From positions 2,108,001-2,172,000 of the forward strand of contig LS483371.1 in the NCBI GenBank assembly GCA_900475325.1: a stretch of 64,000 nt of DNA, given 5' to 3'. The notes under the pieces are model-generated. The model saw only the letters and a list, made by a program, of their open reading frames with translations. It was not told the origin of the DNA and ran no database searches. The stretch is from Paucimonas lemoignei. Its GTDB lineage: Bacteria; Pseudomonadota; Gammaproteobacteria; Pseudomonadales; Pseudomonadaceae. Numbering within the stretch: position 1 is the stretch's first letter; the number at the start of each line of letters is the position of its first letter. The position numbers were made by a program, and so were the translations under genes. This document shows, one piece after another, positions 17,518 to 25,985 of the stretch.

Positions 17518-18809
17518 ATACGCCTGCACACCGTCGCAGCTGGGTGACGTCCGCCAACGGCCATGGAGATTTTCCGTTGCAGAATCTGCCGTTGGGCGTG
17601 TTCAGCCATGGCGACTCGCCCCGGCGCGGCGGGGTCGCGATAGGCGACTCGATTCTGGATCTGTACGCCGCGCTGGCTGCGGGTTTTTTCAATGGGGCCG
17701 CCAGGGATGCCGCCCAGGCAGCCAGTCGCGATCAGCTCAACGATTTTTTCGCGCTCGGTGTGCAAGGGCGCCAGGCGCTGCGTGCCGAGTTGCTGCATTT
17801 GCTGGATGAACACAGCCCGCAGCGCGCGCGTCTGCAAGCATGCTCAGGGTTGCTGCTGCCGATGAGCGACTGCCAACTGCACCTGCCTGCTCGCGTCGGC
17901 GATTACACCGATTTCTACGTCGGCATCCACCACGCCACCAACGTCGGCAAGCTGTTCCGTCCGGACAATCCCTTGCTGCCCAACTACAAGTACGTGCCCA
18001 TTGCTTATCACGGAAGGGCGTCGACGCTCTGCGTGTCCGGCTCGCCGGTCAAACGCCCCAACGGCCAGACGCTGCCGCCGGGCCAGGACGTTCCACAGAT
18101 GGGGCCCAGCAAGCGGCTGGATTATGAGCTGGAGATGGGCGTCTGGGTCGGGCCCGGCAACAGTGACGGTGAGCCCATTGCAATTGCCGATGCCGCGCAG
18201 CATATCGCCGGGCTGTGCCTGCTCAATGACTGGTCAGCCCGGGATCTGCAAGCCTGGGAATATCAGCCGCTGGGGCCGTTCCTGTCCAAGAGCTTTGCCA
18301 CGACACTGTCCCCGTGGGTGGTGACCGCCGAAGCCCTGGCGCCGTTTCGCAGCCCGCAACCTGCACGTCCCCAGGGCGACCCTCAGCCGTTGGCGTATCT
18401 GTGGGATGAAGCCGATCAGCAGGGTGGGGCGCTGGATATCGAACTGGAGGTGTTACTGACGACGCCGTTGATGAAAGAACAGGGCCTGCCCGCACACCGG
18501 CTGGCGCTGAGCAACACCTTGAACATGTACTGGACCGTGGCGCAGATGCTCACCCACCACAGCGTCAACGGCTGCAAACTGCAACCCGGCGATCTACTGG
18601 GCACCGGCACGCTGTCAGGCCCGCAACCCGGCCAGTTCGGCAGCCTGCTGGAAATGACCGATGGGGGGAAGAACGCCATCGAACTGCCTGGCGGCGAGAC
18701 GCGGTATTTCCTTGAAGCGGGCGACGAAGTGATCCTGCGCGCCCGTTGCCATCGGGAAGGGCAGGTGTCGATCGGGTTTGGGGAGTGTCGGGGTGTGGTG
18801 GTCGGTTGA
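17514..18809 (+). CDS. fahA: Fumarylacetoacetase
   Basis: Hydrolyses fumarylacetoacetate to fumarate and acetoacetate, the last step of tyrosine degradation. The product is 431 residues. Family blocks are [20 protein letters not shown] (catalytic His and metal region), [30 protein letters not shown] and [20 protein letters not shown]. The start ATG at 17514 overlaps the hmgA stop. The last 19 codons (from 18753) are part of a 228-base unit that recurs twice downstream; copies 2 and 3 lack one G, so their reading frame runs on past the original stop position. Confidence 0.96.
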   Translation: MNTPAHRRSWVTSANGHGDFPLQNLPLGVFSHGDSPRRGGVAIGDSILDLYAALAAGFFNGAARDAAQAASRDQLNDFFALGVQGRQALRAELLHLLDEHSPQRARLQACSGLLLPMSDCQLHLPARVGDYTDFYVGIHHATNVGKLFRPDNPLLPNYKYVPIAYHGRASTLCVSGSPVKRPNGQTLPPGQDVPQMGPSKRLDYELEMGVWVGPGNSDGEPIAIADAAQHIAGLCLLNDWSARDLQAWEYQPLGPFLSKSFATTLSPWVVTAEALAPFRSPQPARPQGDPQPLAYLWDEADQQGGALDIELEVLLTTPLMKEQGLPAHRLALSNTLNMYWTVAQMLTHHSVNGCKLQPGDLLGTGTLSGPQPGQFGSLLEMTDGGKNAIELPGGETRYFLEAGDEVILRARCHREGQVSIGFGECRGVVVG

Positions 18810-19420
18810 GCCATTCCTGACTTGAAATGCGCCCCTGTGGGAGCGAATTCATTCGCGAAGAGGCCGGTACATTCAGCATCTATCGTCTGTGCTGCCGCCT
18901 TCGCGAGCAAGGTGGAGCGCCACCCCGGTCGCTCCCACAAGGATGCGGTCACACCTCCAGGGTCATGCAAACCCATCCCGCGGGAAGGGCAGGTGTCGAT
19001 CGGGTTTGGGGAGCGTCGGGGTGTGGTGGTCGTTGAGCCATTCCTGACTTGAAATGCGCCCCTGTGGGAGCGAATTCATTCGCGAAGAGGCCGGTACATT
19101 CAGCATCTATCGTCTGTGCTGCCGCCTTCGCGGGCAAGGTGGAGCGCCACCCCGGTCGCTCCCACAAGGATGCGGTCACACCTCCAGGGTCATGCAAACC
19201 CATCCCGCGGGAAGGGCAGGTGTCGATCGGGTTTGGGGAGTGTCGGGGTGTGGTGGTCGTTGAGCCATTCCTGACTTGAAATGCGCCCCTGTGGGAGCGA
19301 ATTCATTCGCGAAGAGGCCGGTACATTCGATACCTGTTTATCGTCTGTAGAACCGCATTCGCGAATGAATTCGCTCCCACAAGGGGCAGGTCACTCCTCC
19401 AGGTTCATACAAACCCATCC
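18753..19420 (+). repeat. Three tandem copies of the fahA / D-aminoacylase intergenic region
   Basis: Three head-to-tail units lie at 18753-18980 (228 bases), 18981-19207 (227) and 19208-19420 (213). Each begins with the last 57 bases of fahA, contains a TGTGGGAGCGAATTC-type REP palindrome, and ends with the final codons of the convergent D-aminoacylase gene (GATGGGTTT on the minus strand). Copies 1 and 2 are nearly identical. Copy 3 diverges from about 19327, where it has an intact right half-site; copies 1 and 2 have a decayed one. The extra G at the fahA stop exists only in copy 1. No separate gene lies between 18810 and 19404. Confidence 0.93.
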
Positions 19421-20862
19421 ACTAACGACCCACTTCTTGGCAGAAACCTGCCTTGCCGCTCACCCTGGGCTTTGCCATCGGCATAGCTCAGTTGGCCACT
19501 GACCCACACGCCGTCGATCCCGTCGGCGGCCTGCTGAGGGTTTTTGAAGTCGGCGACATCGCGTACGGTCTCGGGGTTAAACAACACCAGATCCGCCCAA
19601 TAGCCTTCGCGAATCAGGCCGCGCTCGTGCAAGCCAAAACGCGCCGCCGACAGCCCGGTCATCTTGTGCACCGCCGTGTGCAGCGGGAACAGGCCCAGGT
19701 CGCGGCTGAAATGGCCCAGCACTCTCGGAAAGGCGCCCCACAGACGCGGGTGTGGAAACGGATCCTCCGGCAAACCATCGGAGCCGATCATCGACAGCGG
19801 GTGACTCATGATCCGCTGTACGTCCTGTTCATCCATGCCGTAATACACCGCGCCTGCCGGTTGCAGCTTGCGGGCGGTGTCCAGCAGCGACAGCTGCCAG
19901 TCGGCGGCGATGTCTTTCAGGTCGCGGCCACTTTGATCAGGGTGTGGCGTCGACCAGGTGATGGTGATGCGAAACGCGTCGGTGACTTGTTTGAGGTCCA
20001 GCGTCGAAGAGCTCGCCGCATAGGGGTAGCAATCGCAACCCACCGGATGATGTTCAGCCGCCTTTTCCAGGGAGGCCAGCAGTTGCGGACTGCGGCCCCA
20101 GTTACCGGCCCCCGCGCATTTCATGTGGGAAATCACCACCGGCGACCGGGCATGTCGGCCTATGTCAAAGGCTTCGTCCATGGCCTCAAGCACCGGCTCG
20201 AACTCGCTGCGCAGGTGTGTGGTGTACACCGCGCCAAAGGCCGTCAATTCTTCTGCCAGTTGTTTGACTTCGGTGGTTTCCGCCGAGAACGCCGAGGCAT
20301 AGGCCAGGCCCGTGGAAAGCCCCAGTGCACCTGACTCCAGGCTGTCGCGCAATTGTTCGCGCATGGCTGCGATTTCATCAGGGCTGGCAGTGCGCTGCAG
20401 GTCGTCCATGTGATTGCTGCGCAGGGCGGTATGGCCGATCAGCGCCGCAACGTTGACCGCCGGGCGCGCCTTGTCCACGGCGTTGCGGTAGTCGCTGAAA
20501 CGCGGGTAGACAAACGCCGCCGAGGTGCCCAGCAGGTTCATCGGGTCAGGTGGATCTGCTTTCAGGGAAACCGGCGAGGCGCTGATCCCGCAGTTGCCGA
20601 CGATCACCGTGGTCACGCCCTGGCTGATCTTGGGCAGCATCTGCGGCTTGCGAATCACAACGGTGTCGTCATGGGTATGGACGTCGATGAAACCCGGCGC
20701 CAGCACCCGGCCCGCGGCGTTGATGTCTTCAAGCGCCGATACCCCGTCCAGGCTACCGATACGCTGGATGCGGCCCTCGCGGATCGCGACGTCGGCGCGA
20801 AATCCCGGCTGGTCGCTGCCGTCGATCACCAAAGCGTCGCGAATGATCAGGTCGTAAAGCAT
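19405..20862 (-). CDS. N-acyl-D-amino-acid deacylase (D-aminoacylase)
   Basis: Amidohydrolase-fold zinc enzyme that removes the acyl group from N-acyl-D-amino acids; the product has 485 residues. Metal-site motifs are GFIDVHTHDD (residues 58-67), VGNCGIS with a conserved Cys, VISHMKCAG, and MIGSDGLPEDPFPHPR near the C-terminus, all typical of D-aminoacylases. It is the third gene of a permease-RpiR-deacylase block, which points to salvage of D-amino acid or amino-sugar-like compounds. The final codons (LVDGFV) lie within copy 3 of the tandem repeat, and silent fragments of this 3' end persist in copies 1 and 2. Confidence 0.92.
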   Translation of the reverse strand: MLYDLIIRDALVIDGSDQPGFRADVAIREGRIQRIGSLDGVSALEDINAAGRVLAPGFIDVHTHDDTVVIRKPQMLPKISQGVTTVIVGNCGISASPVSLKADPPDPMNLLGTSAAFVYPRFSDYRNAVDKARPAVNVAALIGHTALRSNHMDDLQRTASPDEIAAMREQLRDSLESGALGLSTGLAYASAFSAETTEVKQLAEELTAFGAVYTTHLRSEFEPVLEAMDEAFDIGRHARSPVVISHMKCAGAGNWGRSPQLLASLEKAAEHHPVGCDCYPYAASSSTLDLKQVTDAFRITITWSTPHPDQSGRDLKDIAADWQLSLLDTARKLQPAGAVYYGMDEQDVQRIMSHPLSMIGSDGLPEDPFPHPRLWGAFPRVLGHFSRDLGLFPLHTAVHKMTGLSAARFGLHERGLIREGYWADLVLFNPETVRDVADFKNPQQAADGIDGVWVSGQLSYADGKAQGERQGRFLPRSGSLVDGFV

Positions 20863-20865
20863 GGT

Positions 20866-21726
20866 TCAGTCTCCCAGGGGCAAGCCGTCAGCTCCGCCGC
20901 GATAGTCATCCAGCGCCAGCTTGATCCGCCGCAGCCGTTCCTGATTGTCTTCAGGCGCCAGCAACGCCAGTTCGGTGGCGAGCACATCGATGGTCAGCAG
21001 CATGCCGTAGCGCGCGGCGGTGGGTTTGTAGATGAAATTGGTTTCGGCGATCTGCAGCGGCAGCACCACATCGGCCAGTTGTGCCAAAGGTGAGTCGGGC
21101 AGGGTGATGGCGAGCACCTTTGCGCCATAGCTGCGGGCCAGCTCAACCGCCTCAAGCAGCTCTGGCGTGAGGCCGCTGAGGGAGCAGACAATCAAGCTGT
21201 TTTCAGGGCCAAGGGTCGCGGCGATCAGGCGCATCATCACCGCATCCCGGCAGGCGGCAATCGGAAAGCCCAGCCGCACCAGGCGGGTCTGCAATTCTTC
21301 GCTGCACAGGCTGGAGCAGCCACCCATGCCAAAGGCGTGAATCATCCGCGCACCGCTCAGCAGCTGGATGGCCGAGGCGAAGCGCGACTCGTCAAAGCCC
21401 GCCAAATGCTGTCGAAGCGTGGCTTCGATGTCGCCGACAATCTGGGTGAAAAACGCCGACTGTTCGGGCGCTTGTTCCGGGTGCAGAAAACGATTGCCCA
21501 CGGTGCTGGCCTGCGCCAACTGCAGGCGCAGGTCGCGCAAGTCGCGGCAGCCGACGCTGCGGGCAAACCGCGACAACGTGGCGCTGCTGACTTCGGAGCG
21601 GGTTGCCAGGTCGTCGAGGCTGGCGCTGGCGGCAAAGGCCACATCACTGAGGATCAAACGGGCGATACGCGCTTCGCCGGCGCTGAACGAATCCTGCCGC
21701 GCGCGGATCTGGTAAAGAATGTCCAC
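20866..21726 (-). CDS. RpiR-family transcriptional regulator
   Basis: Regulator of 286 residues with an N-terminal RpiR helix-turn-helix (about residues 1-75, including SASLDDLATRSEVSSATLSRFARSVGC) and a C-terminal SIS sugar-phosphate-binding domain (MIHAFGMGGCSSLCSEELQT, NSLIVCSLSGLTPELLEAV). The gene lies three bases before the D-aminoacylase ATG and directly abuts the permease stop, so it is in the same operon and probably senses the imported compound or its phosphorylated product. Confidence 0.9.
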   Translation of the reverse strand: MDILYQIRARQDSFSAGEARIARLILSDVAFAASASLDDLATRSEVSSATLSRFARSVGCRDLRDLRLQLAQASTVGNRFLHPEQAPEQSAFFTQIVGDIEATLRQHLAGFDESRFASAIQLLSGARMIHAFGMGGCSSLCSEELQTRLVRLGFPIAACRDAVMMRLIAATLGPENSLIVCSLSGLTPELLEAVELARSYGAKVLAITLPDSPLAQLADVVLPLQIAETNFIYKPTAARYGMLLTIDVLATELALLAPEDNQERLRRIKLALDDYRGGADGLPLGD

Positions 21727-23076
21727 TCAGAGCACCTGCGCCAGACCCAGGGTCAGGGCAAAGGCCACCACTGAAATCAGGGTCTCCAGCACGGTCCAGG
21801 TCTTGAAGGTTTGTGCCACGGTCATGTTGAAGTACTCCTTGATAAGCCAGAAACCACCGTCATTGACGTGGGAAAAAATCACCGAGCCTGCGCCGGTCGC
21901 CAGAACCAGAAGCTCCGGATGTGGATAGCCCAGCCCCATGGCGACGGGGGCAACAATACCTGACGCCGTGGTCATCGCGACGGTTGCCGAGCCGGTTGCC
22001 ACGCGCATCAGTGCCGCGAACAGCCAGCCCATGAGCAGCGGCGACAGATGAAAGTCCTGAGCCAGACCGACAATCTGGTTGGTGACGCCACTGTCGACCA
22101 GAATCTTGTTCAACCCGCCACCTGCGCCGACCAGCAATGTGATGCTCGCGGTGGGCGCCAGGCATTCGTTGGTGAACTTCAGAATCGAGTCGCGGTTGAA
22201 GCCCTGGGCGATGCCCAACGTCCAGAAACTTAGCAAGGTGGCCAGCAGCAGGGCGATCACCGAGTTGCCGATGAACAGCAGGAAGCTGTTGAAGGCACTG
22301 CCCGGCGTGCTGATCAAATTGGCCCAGCCGCCCAGCAGCATCAACACCACCGGTAGCAGGATGGTCGCCATGGTCAGGCCAAAACTGGGCAGTTGCTGAC
22401 GTGGTTCGCGGTCAAGAAACTGCCGGGCCAGCGGGTTTTCGTCCGGCAGTTGAATGCGCGGCACGATGAATTTGGCGTAGATCGGCCCGGCAATGATGGC
22501 GGTGGGGATGCCGATCAGAATCGCATAGAACAGGGTCTGCCCGACCGAGGCCTGATACGCCTGCACAGCGAGCATCGCCGCAGGGTGGGGCGGTACCAGC
22601 GCGTGGACCACCGACAGACCGGCGACCATGGGCAGACCGACCATCAGGATCGACACCCCGACCCGACGCGCCACGGTAAAGGCAATCGGCACCAGCAGCA
22701 CGAAGCCGACTTCAAAGAACAACGGCAGCCCCACCAGAAAGGCGATGCAGACCATGGCCCAGTGGGCGTTTTTCTCGCCAAAGCGATCAATCAGGGTGCG
22801 GGCGACCTGCTCGGCACCGCCGGACTCGGCCATCATCTTGCCGAGCATGGTGCCCAGTGCGACGACCAGCGCGATATGCCCCAGGGTTTTGCCAACACCG
22901 GCTTCATAAGACGCAACCACGCCGCTGGCGGGCATCCCGGCGACCAGCGCCAGGCCAACGGAAACCAGGGTAATGACGATAAAAGGGTTGAGGCGATAAC
23001 GGGCGATGAGCACGATCAACGCGATGATCGCCACGGCAGCGTAGACCAACAGCGAAATACCAGCAGACGGCGGCAT
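21727..23076 (-). CDS. GntP-family permease (gluconate-type H+ symporter)
   Basis: Inner-membrane symporter of 449 residues with about 12-14 hydrophobic segments. Family hallmarks are GLPLFFEVGFVLLVPIAF, HALVPPHPAAMLAVQAY, GAGGGLNKILVDSGVTNQI and GSVIFSHVNDGGFWLIKEYF. GntP proteins carry gluconate and related acids. Linkage to a D-aminoacylase and an RpiR regulator suggests another substrate here, possibly a D-amino acid or a sugar acid derivative; I cannot decide. It is first in the minus-strand operon. Confidence 0.9.
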   Translation of the reverse strand: MPPSAGISLLVYAAVAIIALIVLIARYRLNPFIVITLVSVGLALVAGMPASGVVASYEAGVGKTLGHIALVVALGTMLGKMMAESGGAEQVARTLIDRFGEKNAHWAMVCIAFLVGLPLFFEVGFVLLVPIAFTVARRVGVSILMVGLPMVAGLSVVHALVPPHPAAMLAVQAYQASVGQTLFYAILIGIPTAIIAGPIYAKFIVPRIQLPDENPLARQFLDREPRQQLPSFGLTMATILLPVVLMLLGGWANLISTPGSAFNSFLLFIGNSVIALLLATLLSFWTLGIAQGFNRDSILKFTNECLAPTASITLLVGAGGGLNKILVDSGVTNQIVGLAQDFHLSPLLMGWLFAALMRVATGSATVAMTTASGIVAPVAMGLGYPHPELLVLATGAGSVIFSHVNDGGFWLIKEYFNMTVAQTFKTWTVLETLISVVAFALTLGLAQVL

Positions 23077-23232
23077 AGAGCGGTTCCTTGCAGAGAGTGG
23101 AGTTCGAATGGCTCAACACAGACCGGTGGGTCAGTGAGGAGGCGTTCCGGAAAATCTCGGCAGAGGTGTGGCTAAGGTCGGAGCAAGGCGAGGGGAGCGG
23201 CGATCACAGGCAGTCATTGTTTTTATCTCTGT

Positions 23233-23260
23233 TTTCGTGATGAAAATAATTTACACGAAA
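23233..23260 (+). promoter_or_regulatory. Inverted repeat upstream of permease operon, candidate RpiR operator
   Basis: TTTCGTG-N14-CACGAAA is a perfect 7-base inverted repeat about 157 bases before the permease start. A second palindrome, GAAAA-TAG-TTTTC, is at 23283-23295. Both lie in the A/T-rich patch of the 354-base gap between the permease and the next gene; the rest of the gap is the REP element. Confidence 0.4.
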
Positions 23261-23319
23261 TAAATGGGAAAAACCAATGAGTGAAAATAGTTTTCTTGGG
23301 GGTGGTGTTTTGGGAATCC

Positions 23320-23410
23320 TGTGGGACCGGCTTTAGCCGGGAAGGCGGCATGTTAGCGCTGTAGATGCAGTGAATGTACGGGCCTCTTCCCGGCTAAAGC
23401 CGGTCCCACG
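23320..23410 (+). repeat. REP/REPIN-like palindrome, TGTGGGACCGGCTTTAGCCGGGAAG family
   Basis: Perfect inverted half-sites sit about 45 bases apart. This is the only copy of this stem family in the window. It lies between the stop of the GlxA-type regulator gene and the upstream region of the permease gene. Confidence 0.87.
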
Positions 23411-23430
23411 GAAGGTCAGGCGTCTTCTAG

Positions 23431-24414
23431 TTAGCTACTAAACCGCTCCCGATATGCCTGCGGCGTAACGCTCAGGGTGCGCAGGAAGCTGCGGCGCAGG
23501 GTTTCTTCGCTGCCAAATCCGCAACGTGATGCAACCCGTTTGACCGGCTGCGAAGTATCCGTCAGCAACCGGCGTGCGGCTTCGACCCGCAGTTGTTCGA
23601 TGGCCTTCGCCGGGGTGGTGCCGGTGTGGGCACGGTAGTGGCGTACGAAGCTGCGCTCACTCATGGCCATCCGCGAGGCCAGCGCTGCAATGCCGAGATC
23701 GCCGGTCAGGTTGTCGATAATCCAGGCATGCAGATCGGCGAAGCGCCCGTCATTGGTGGCGTTGGCATGTTGCAGCGTCAAGGCCGCGCTGAACTGTGAT
23801 TGCCCGCCCGGACGTTTGAGAAACACCACCAGATGCCGAGCCACTGCCAAGGCCATGGCGTGGCCGAGGTCTTGCTCCACCAGTGCCAGGGCCAGATCAA
23901 TACCGGCCGTGATCCCGGCCGATGTCCAGAATTTGCCGTCGTTGATAAAGATCGGATCGGCATCGACCTGTAATGCCGGGTACTGCTGTGCCAGCGCTTC
24001 GCAATACTGCCAGTGAGTGGCGACCCGTCGGCCATCCAGCAGGCCGGTGGCCCCCAGCAGAAATGCACCGGTGCACACCGACGCCACACGCTCGGCGGCG
24101 TGGGCTCGTTGGTGCAGCCAGGCCACCAGTTCTGCGTCGCGGCTCGCCTGTTGCACGCCGCGCCCCCCGGCCACGATCAGGGTATGGCTGCGGTCTTCGG
24201 AAGGCGGCAATGGGCAGGTTTGCAAACCCAGCCCGGCCGAAGAGTGCACGGCGTCGGCTTGCGCGGCGATGACCTGTATCTGGTAGGGGTCAGGTATACC
24301 TTGCTGCTGAGCCTGCAGGTTGGCCGATGCAAAGACCTGCAACGGGCCGCAGACGTCCAGTAACTGGACATCAGGGAAGGCCAGGATATGCACTTGCCTG
24401 GGATGTTCGGGCAT
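23431..24414 (-). CDS. GlxA-family AraC-type regulator with DJ-1/PfpI domain
   Basis: Transcription factor of 327 residues. The N-terminal 190 residues are a class-I glutamine amidotransferase/DJ-1-like sensor (VHILAFPDVQLLDVCGPLQVF, SVCTGAFLLGATGLLDGRR with the nucleophile-elbow Cys). The C-terminal 100 residues are an AraC double helix-turn-helix (LGIAALASRMAMSERSFVRHYRAHTGTTP...RVASRCGFGSEETLRRSFLR). It diverges from an inhA-like gene 106 bases away, whose product shares the DJ-1 fold, so it most likely controls that gene. Confidence 0.9.
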   Translation of the reverse strand: MPEHPRQVHILAFPDVQLLDVCGPLQVFASANLQAQQQGIPDPYQIQVIAAQADAVHSSAGLGLQTCPLPPSEDRSHTLIVAGGRGVQQASRDAELVAWLHQRAHAAERVASVCTGAFLLGATGLLDGRRVATHWQYCEALAQQYPALQVDADPIFINDGKFWTSAGITAGIDLALALVEQDLGHAMALAVARHLVVFLKRPGGQSQFSAALTLQHANATNDGRFADLHAWIIDNLTGDLGIAALASRMAMSERSFVRHYRAHTGTTPAKAIEQLRVEAARRLLTDTSQPVKRVASRCGFGSEETLRRSFLRTLSVTPQAYRERFSS

Positions 24415-24520
24415 CAGATCATTTCACACGATTGGCGTAATTAGTGGGCTGTATTGCCTATACGCCAAAGCCTAAGTGGCTAGAGTGATGGCGTCTACCC
24501 TAACCTCAAGCGGACTTCAC

Positions 24521-25198
24521 ATGACCCTGCATATCGGCTTGCTCGTATTCCCCAAGGTGCAACAACTGGATTTGACCGGCCCATACGAAGTCTTCGCCAC
24601 CGTGCCGGGCGTTACCGTGCATCTGATCTGGAAAGACCTCGATCCGGTGCTGACCAGCACCGGTCTGTTCCTCACGCCGACCCGGACTTTTGCGGACTGC
24701 CCACCGCTGGACGTGCTGTGCATTCCCGGCGGGCAGGGCATCGATGCCTTGCTGGAAGATTCGCAAACCCTGGACTTCATTCGTCAGCAGGCCAGCACTG
24801 TGAAATATCTGACGTCGGTCTGCACGGGCGCACTGGTACTGGGCGCTGCTGGCTTGTTGCACGGCAGGCGCGCAACGACTCACTGGGCTTCGCATGATCT
24901 GCTAGAGCGGTTTGGGGCCATTGCGGTACACGAACGGGTAGTGCGCGACGGCAACCTGATGAGCGGTGGCGGGGTCACGGCGGGTATCGACTTTGCCTTG
25001 ACGCTGGTCAGCGAGCTGTTCGATGAGGAGTTGGCCCAGACCGTGCAGTTGCAACTGGAATACGCGCCTGCGCCGCCATTCAACGCCGGGTATCCCTCCA
25101 CGGCCCCGGAGAGCGTCAAAGCACTGGCCCTTGAGCGCGGTCACGAACTGATGGCCCGGCGTCGGGCGGTGGTGGAGCGGGTTGCGAAGCAGAATTAG
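24521..25198 (+). CDS. inhA: Isonitrile hydratase-like DJ-1/PfpI protein
   Basis: DJ-1/PfpI-family enzyme of 225 residues. From memory it resembles Pseudomonas InhA, which hydrates isonitriles to N-substituted formamides, over its whole length: VQQLDLTGPYEVFA, HLIWKDLDPV, SVCTGALVLGAAGLLHGRRATTHWA, GGGVTAGIDFALTL, QLQLEYAPAPPF. The nucleophile Cys falls at residue 101, the catalytic position in InhA. The chosen ATG (24521) matches the family start; the upstream frame is not conserved. The stop overlaps the end of the convergent TetR gene by four bases. Confidence 0.85.
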   Translation: MTLHIGLLVFPKVQQLDLTGPYEVFATVPGVTVHLIWKDLDPVLTSTGLFLTPTRTFADCPPLDVLCIPGGQGIDALLEDSQTLDFIRQQASTVKYLTSVCTGALVLGAAGLLHGRRATTHWASHDLLERFGAIAVHERVVRDGNLMSGGGVTAGIDFALTLVSELFDEELAQTVQLQLEYAPAPPFNAGYPSTAPESVKALALERGHELMARRRAVVERVAKQN

Positions 25199-25818
25199 AG
25201 GCTTTTTGCGGGGATTTCGTACCAGCCGAGGAAGAGGTCGAGCGTGGAGTCAATCACTTCAGACTGCTCCTCGGCGCTCAGTATCGGTTTGTTGAAGGTG
25301 ACTTGCGGCCAGAAGACGAAGCCTTTGAGCAAACCGTGCATCTGGGTGGCGGCGAAGGTCGGGTCGGTGGGCTTGAAGCGACCGTCGGCCTGGGCATCGC
25401 GGATCCACACCGCGAAGGTTTCTTCCCGCTCATTCAGGCGTGCGAGCCAGACCTGCGCACGCTCGGGGGAGTGAATCGTGGCGCCCAAGGCCACACGGGC
25501 CAGGTCCAGGCAATTGGGGTCTGACAAGGTTTTCATTTTTGCCAGCAGCATCGCGCGCAATTGGTCGCGCAAGGGCATGCCGGGACGGTAACTTGCATCG
25601 GGGATTTCGCCGATCCGGCACCACAGGCGCTGGAGGATTTCCGCAAACAACTCTTCTTTACTGGGGAAGTGGTTGTAGACCGTCCGTTTCGAAACCTCAG
25701 CCCTGGCAGCGATGCGATCCATGCTGGTCACTTCAAACCCGGTATCACGAAACTCGGCAATGGCTGCCAGCACGATGGCTTCGCGTTTTCGGTCAGTGAG
25801 TCGCAGGGGAGCTGTCAT
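25195..25818 (-). CDS. TetR/AcrR-family repressor
   Basis: Regulator of 207 residues. The helix-turn-helix lies at about residues 12-58 (KREAIVLAAIAEFRDTGFEVTSMDRIAARAEVSKRTVYNHFPSKEELFAEIL). The C-terminal part resembles AefR-type ligand domains. It diverges from a metallo-beta-lactamase-fold hydrolase across a 167-base gap that holds a perfect 7-1-7 palindrome at 25898-25912, presumably its operator. It therefore probably represses itself and the hydrolase. Confidence 0.88.
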   Translation of the reverse strand: MTAPLRLTDRKREAIVLAAIAEFRDTGFEVTSMDRIAARAEVSKRTVYNHFPSKEELFAEILQRLWCRIGEIPDASYRPGMPLRDQLRAMLLAKMKTLSDPNCLDLARVALGATIHSPERAQVWLARLNEREETFAVWIRDAQADGRFKPTDPTFAATQMHGLLKGFVFWPQVTFNKPILSAEEQSEVIDSTLDLFLGWYEIPAKSL

Positions 25819-25897
25819 AGGTCTCGCTTCAAACAGGTGTATAAAAAGAAATTACACTCGGCAGTTTACTTGTCACGGTCGATGATGCAAGCTTAAA

Positions 25898-25912
25898 ACT
25901 ACACCGTGTAGT
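25898..25912 (+). promoter_or_regulatory. Candidate TetR operator
   Basis: ACTACAC-C-GTGTAGT is a perfect 7-1-7 palindrome between the divergent TetR and hydrolase genes. Nearby TTACAC and TTACACA half-like motifs (about 25852 and 25923) may be extra contacts. The size fits TetR-type operators. Confidence 0.5.
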
Positions 25913-25985
25913 GTAAAAATTAGTTACACAATATCCCTCGCGCTCATCAGATGCAACGCAGGGACCGCGAAGGAGTCAGCACAGC

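Noticed and set aside
18822..19279. Two nearly identical 76-residue plus-strand open frames
   Set aside because: They arise from the tandem repeat units and read through REP palindromes; no evidence of a gene.
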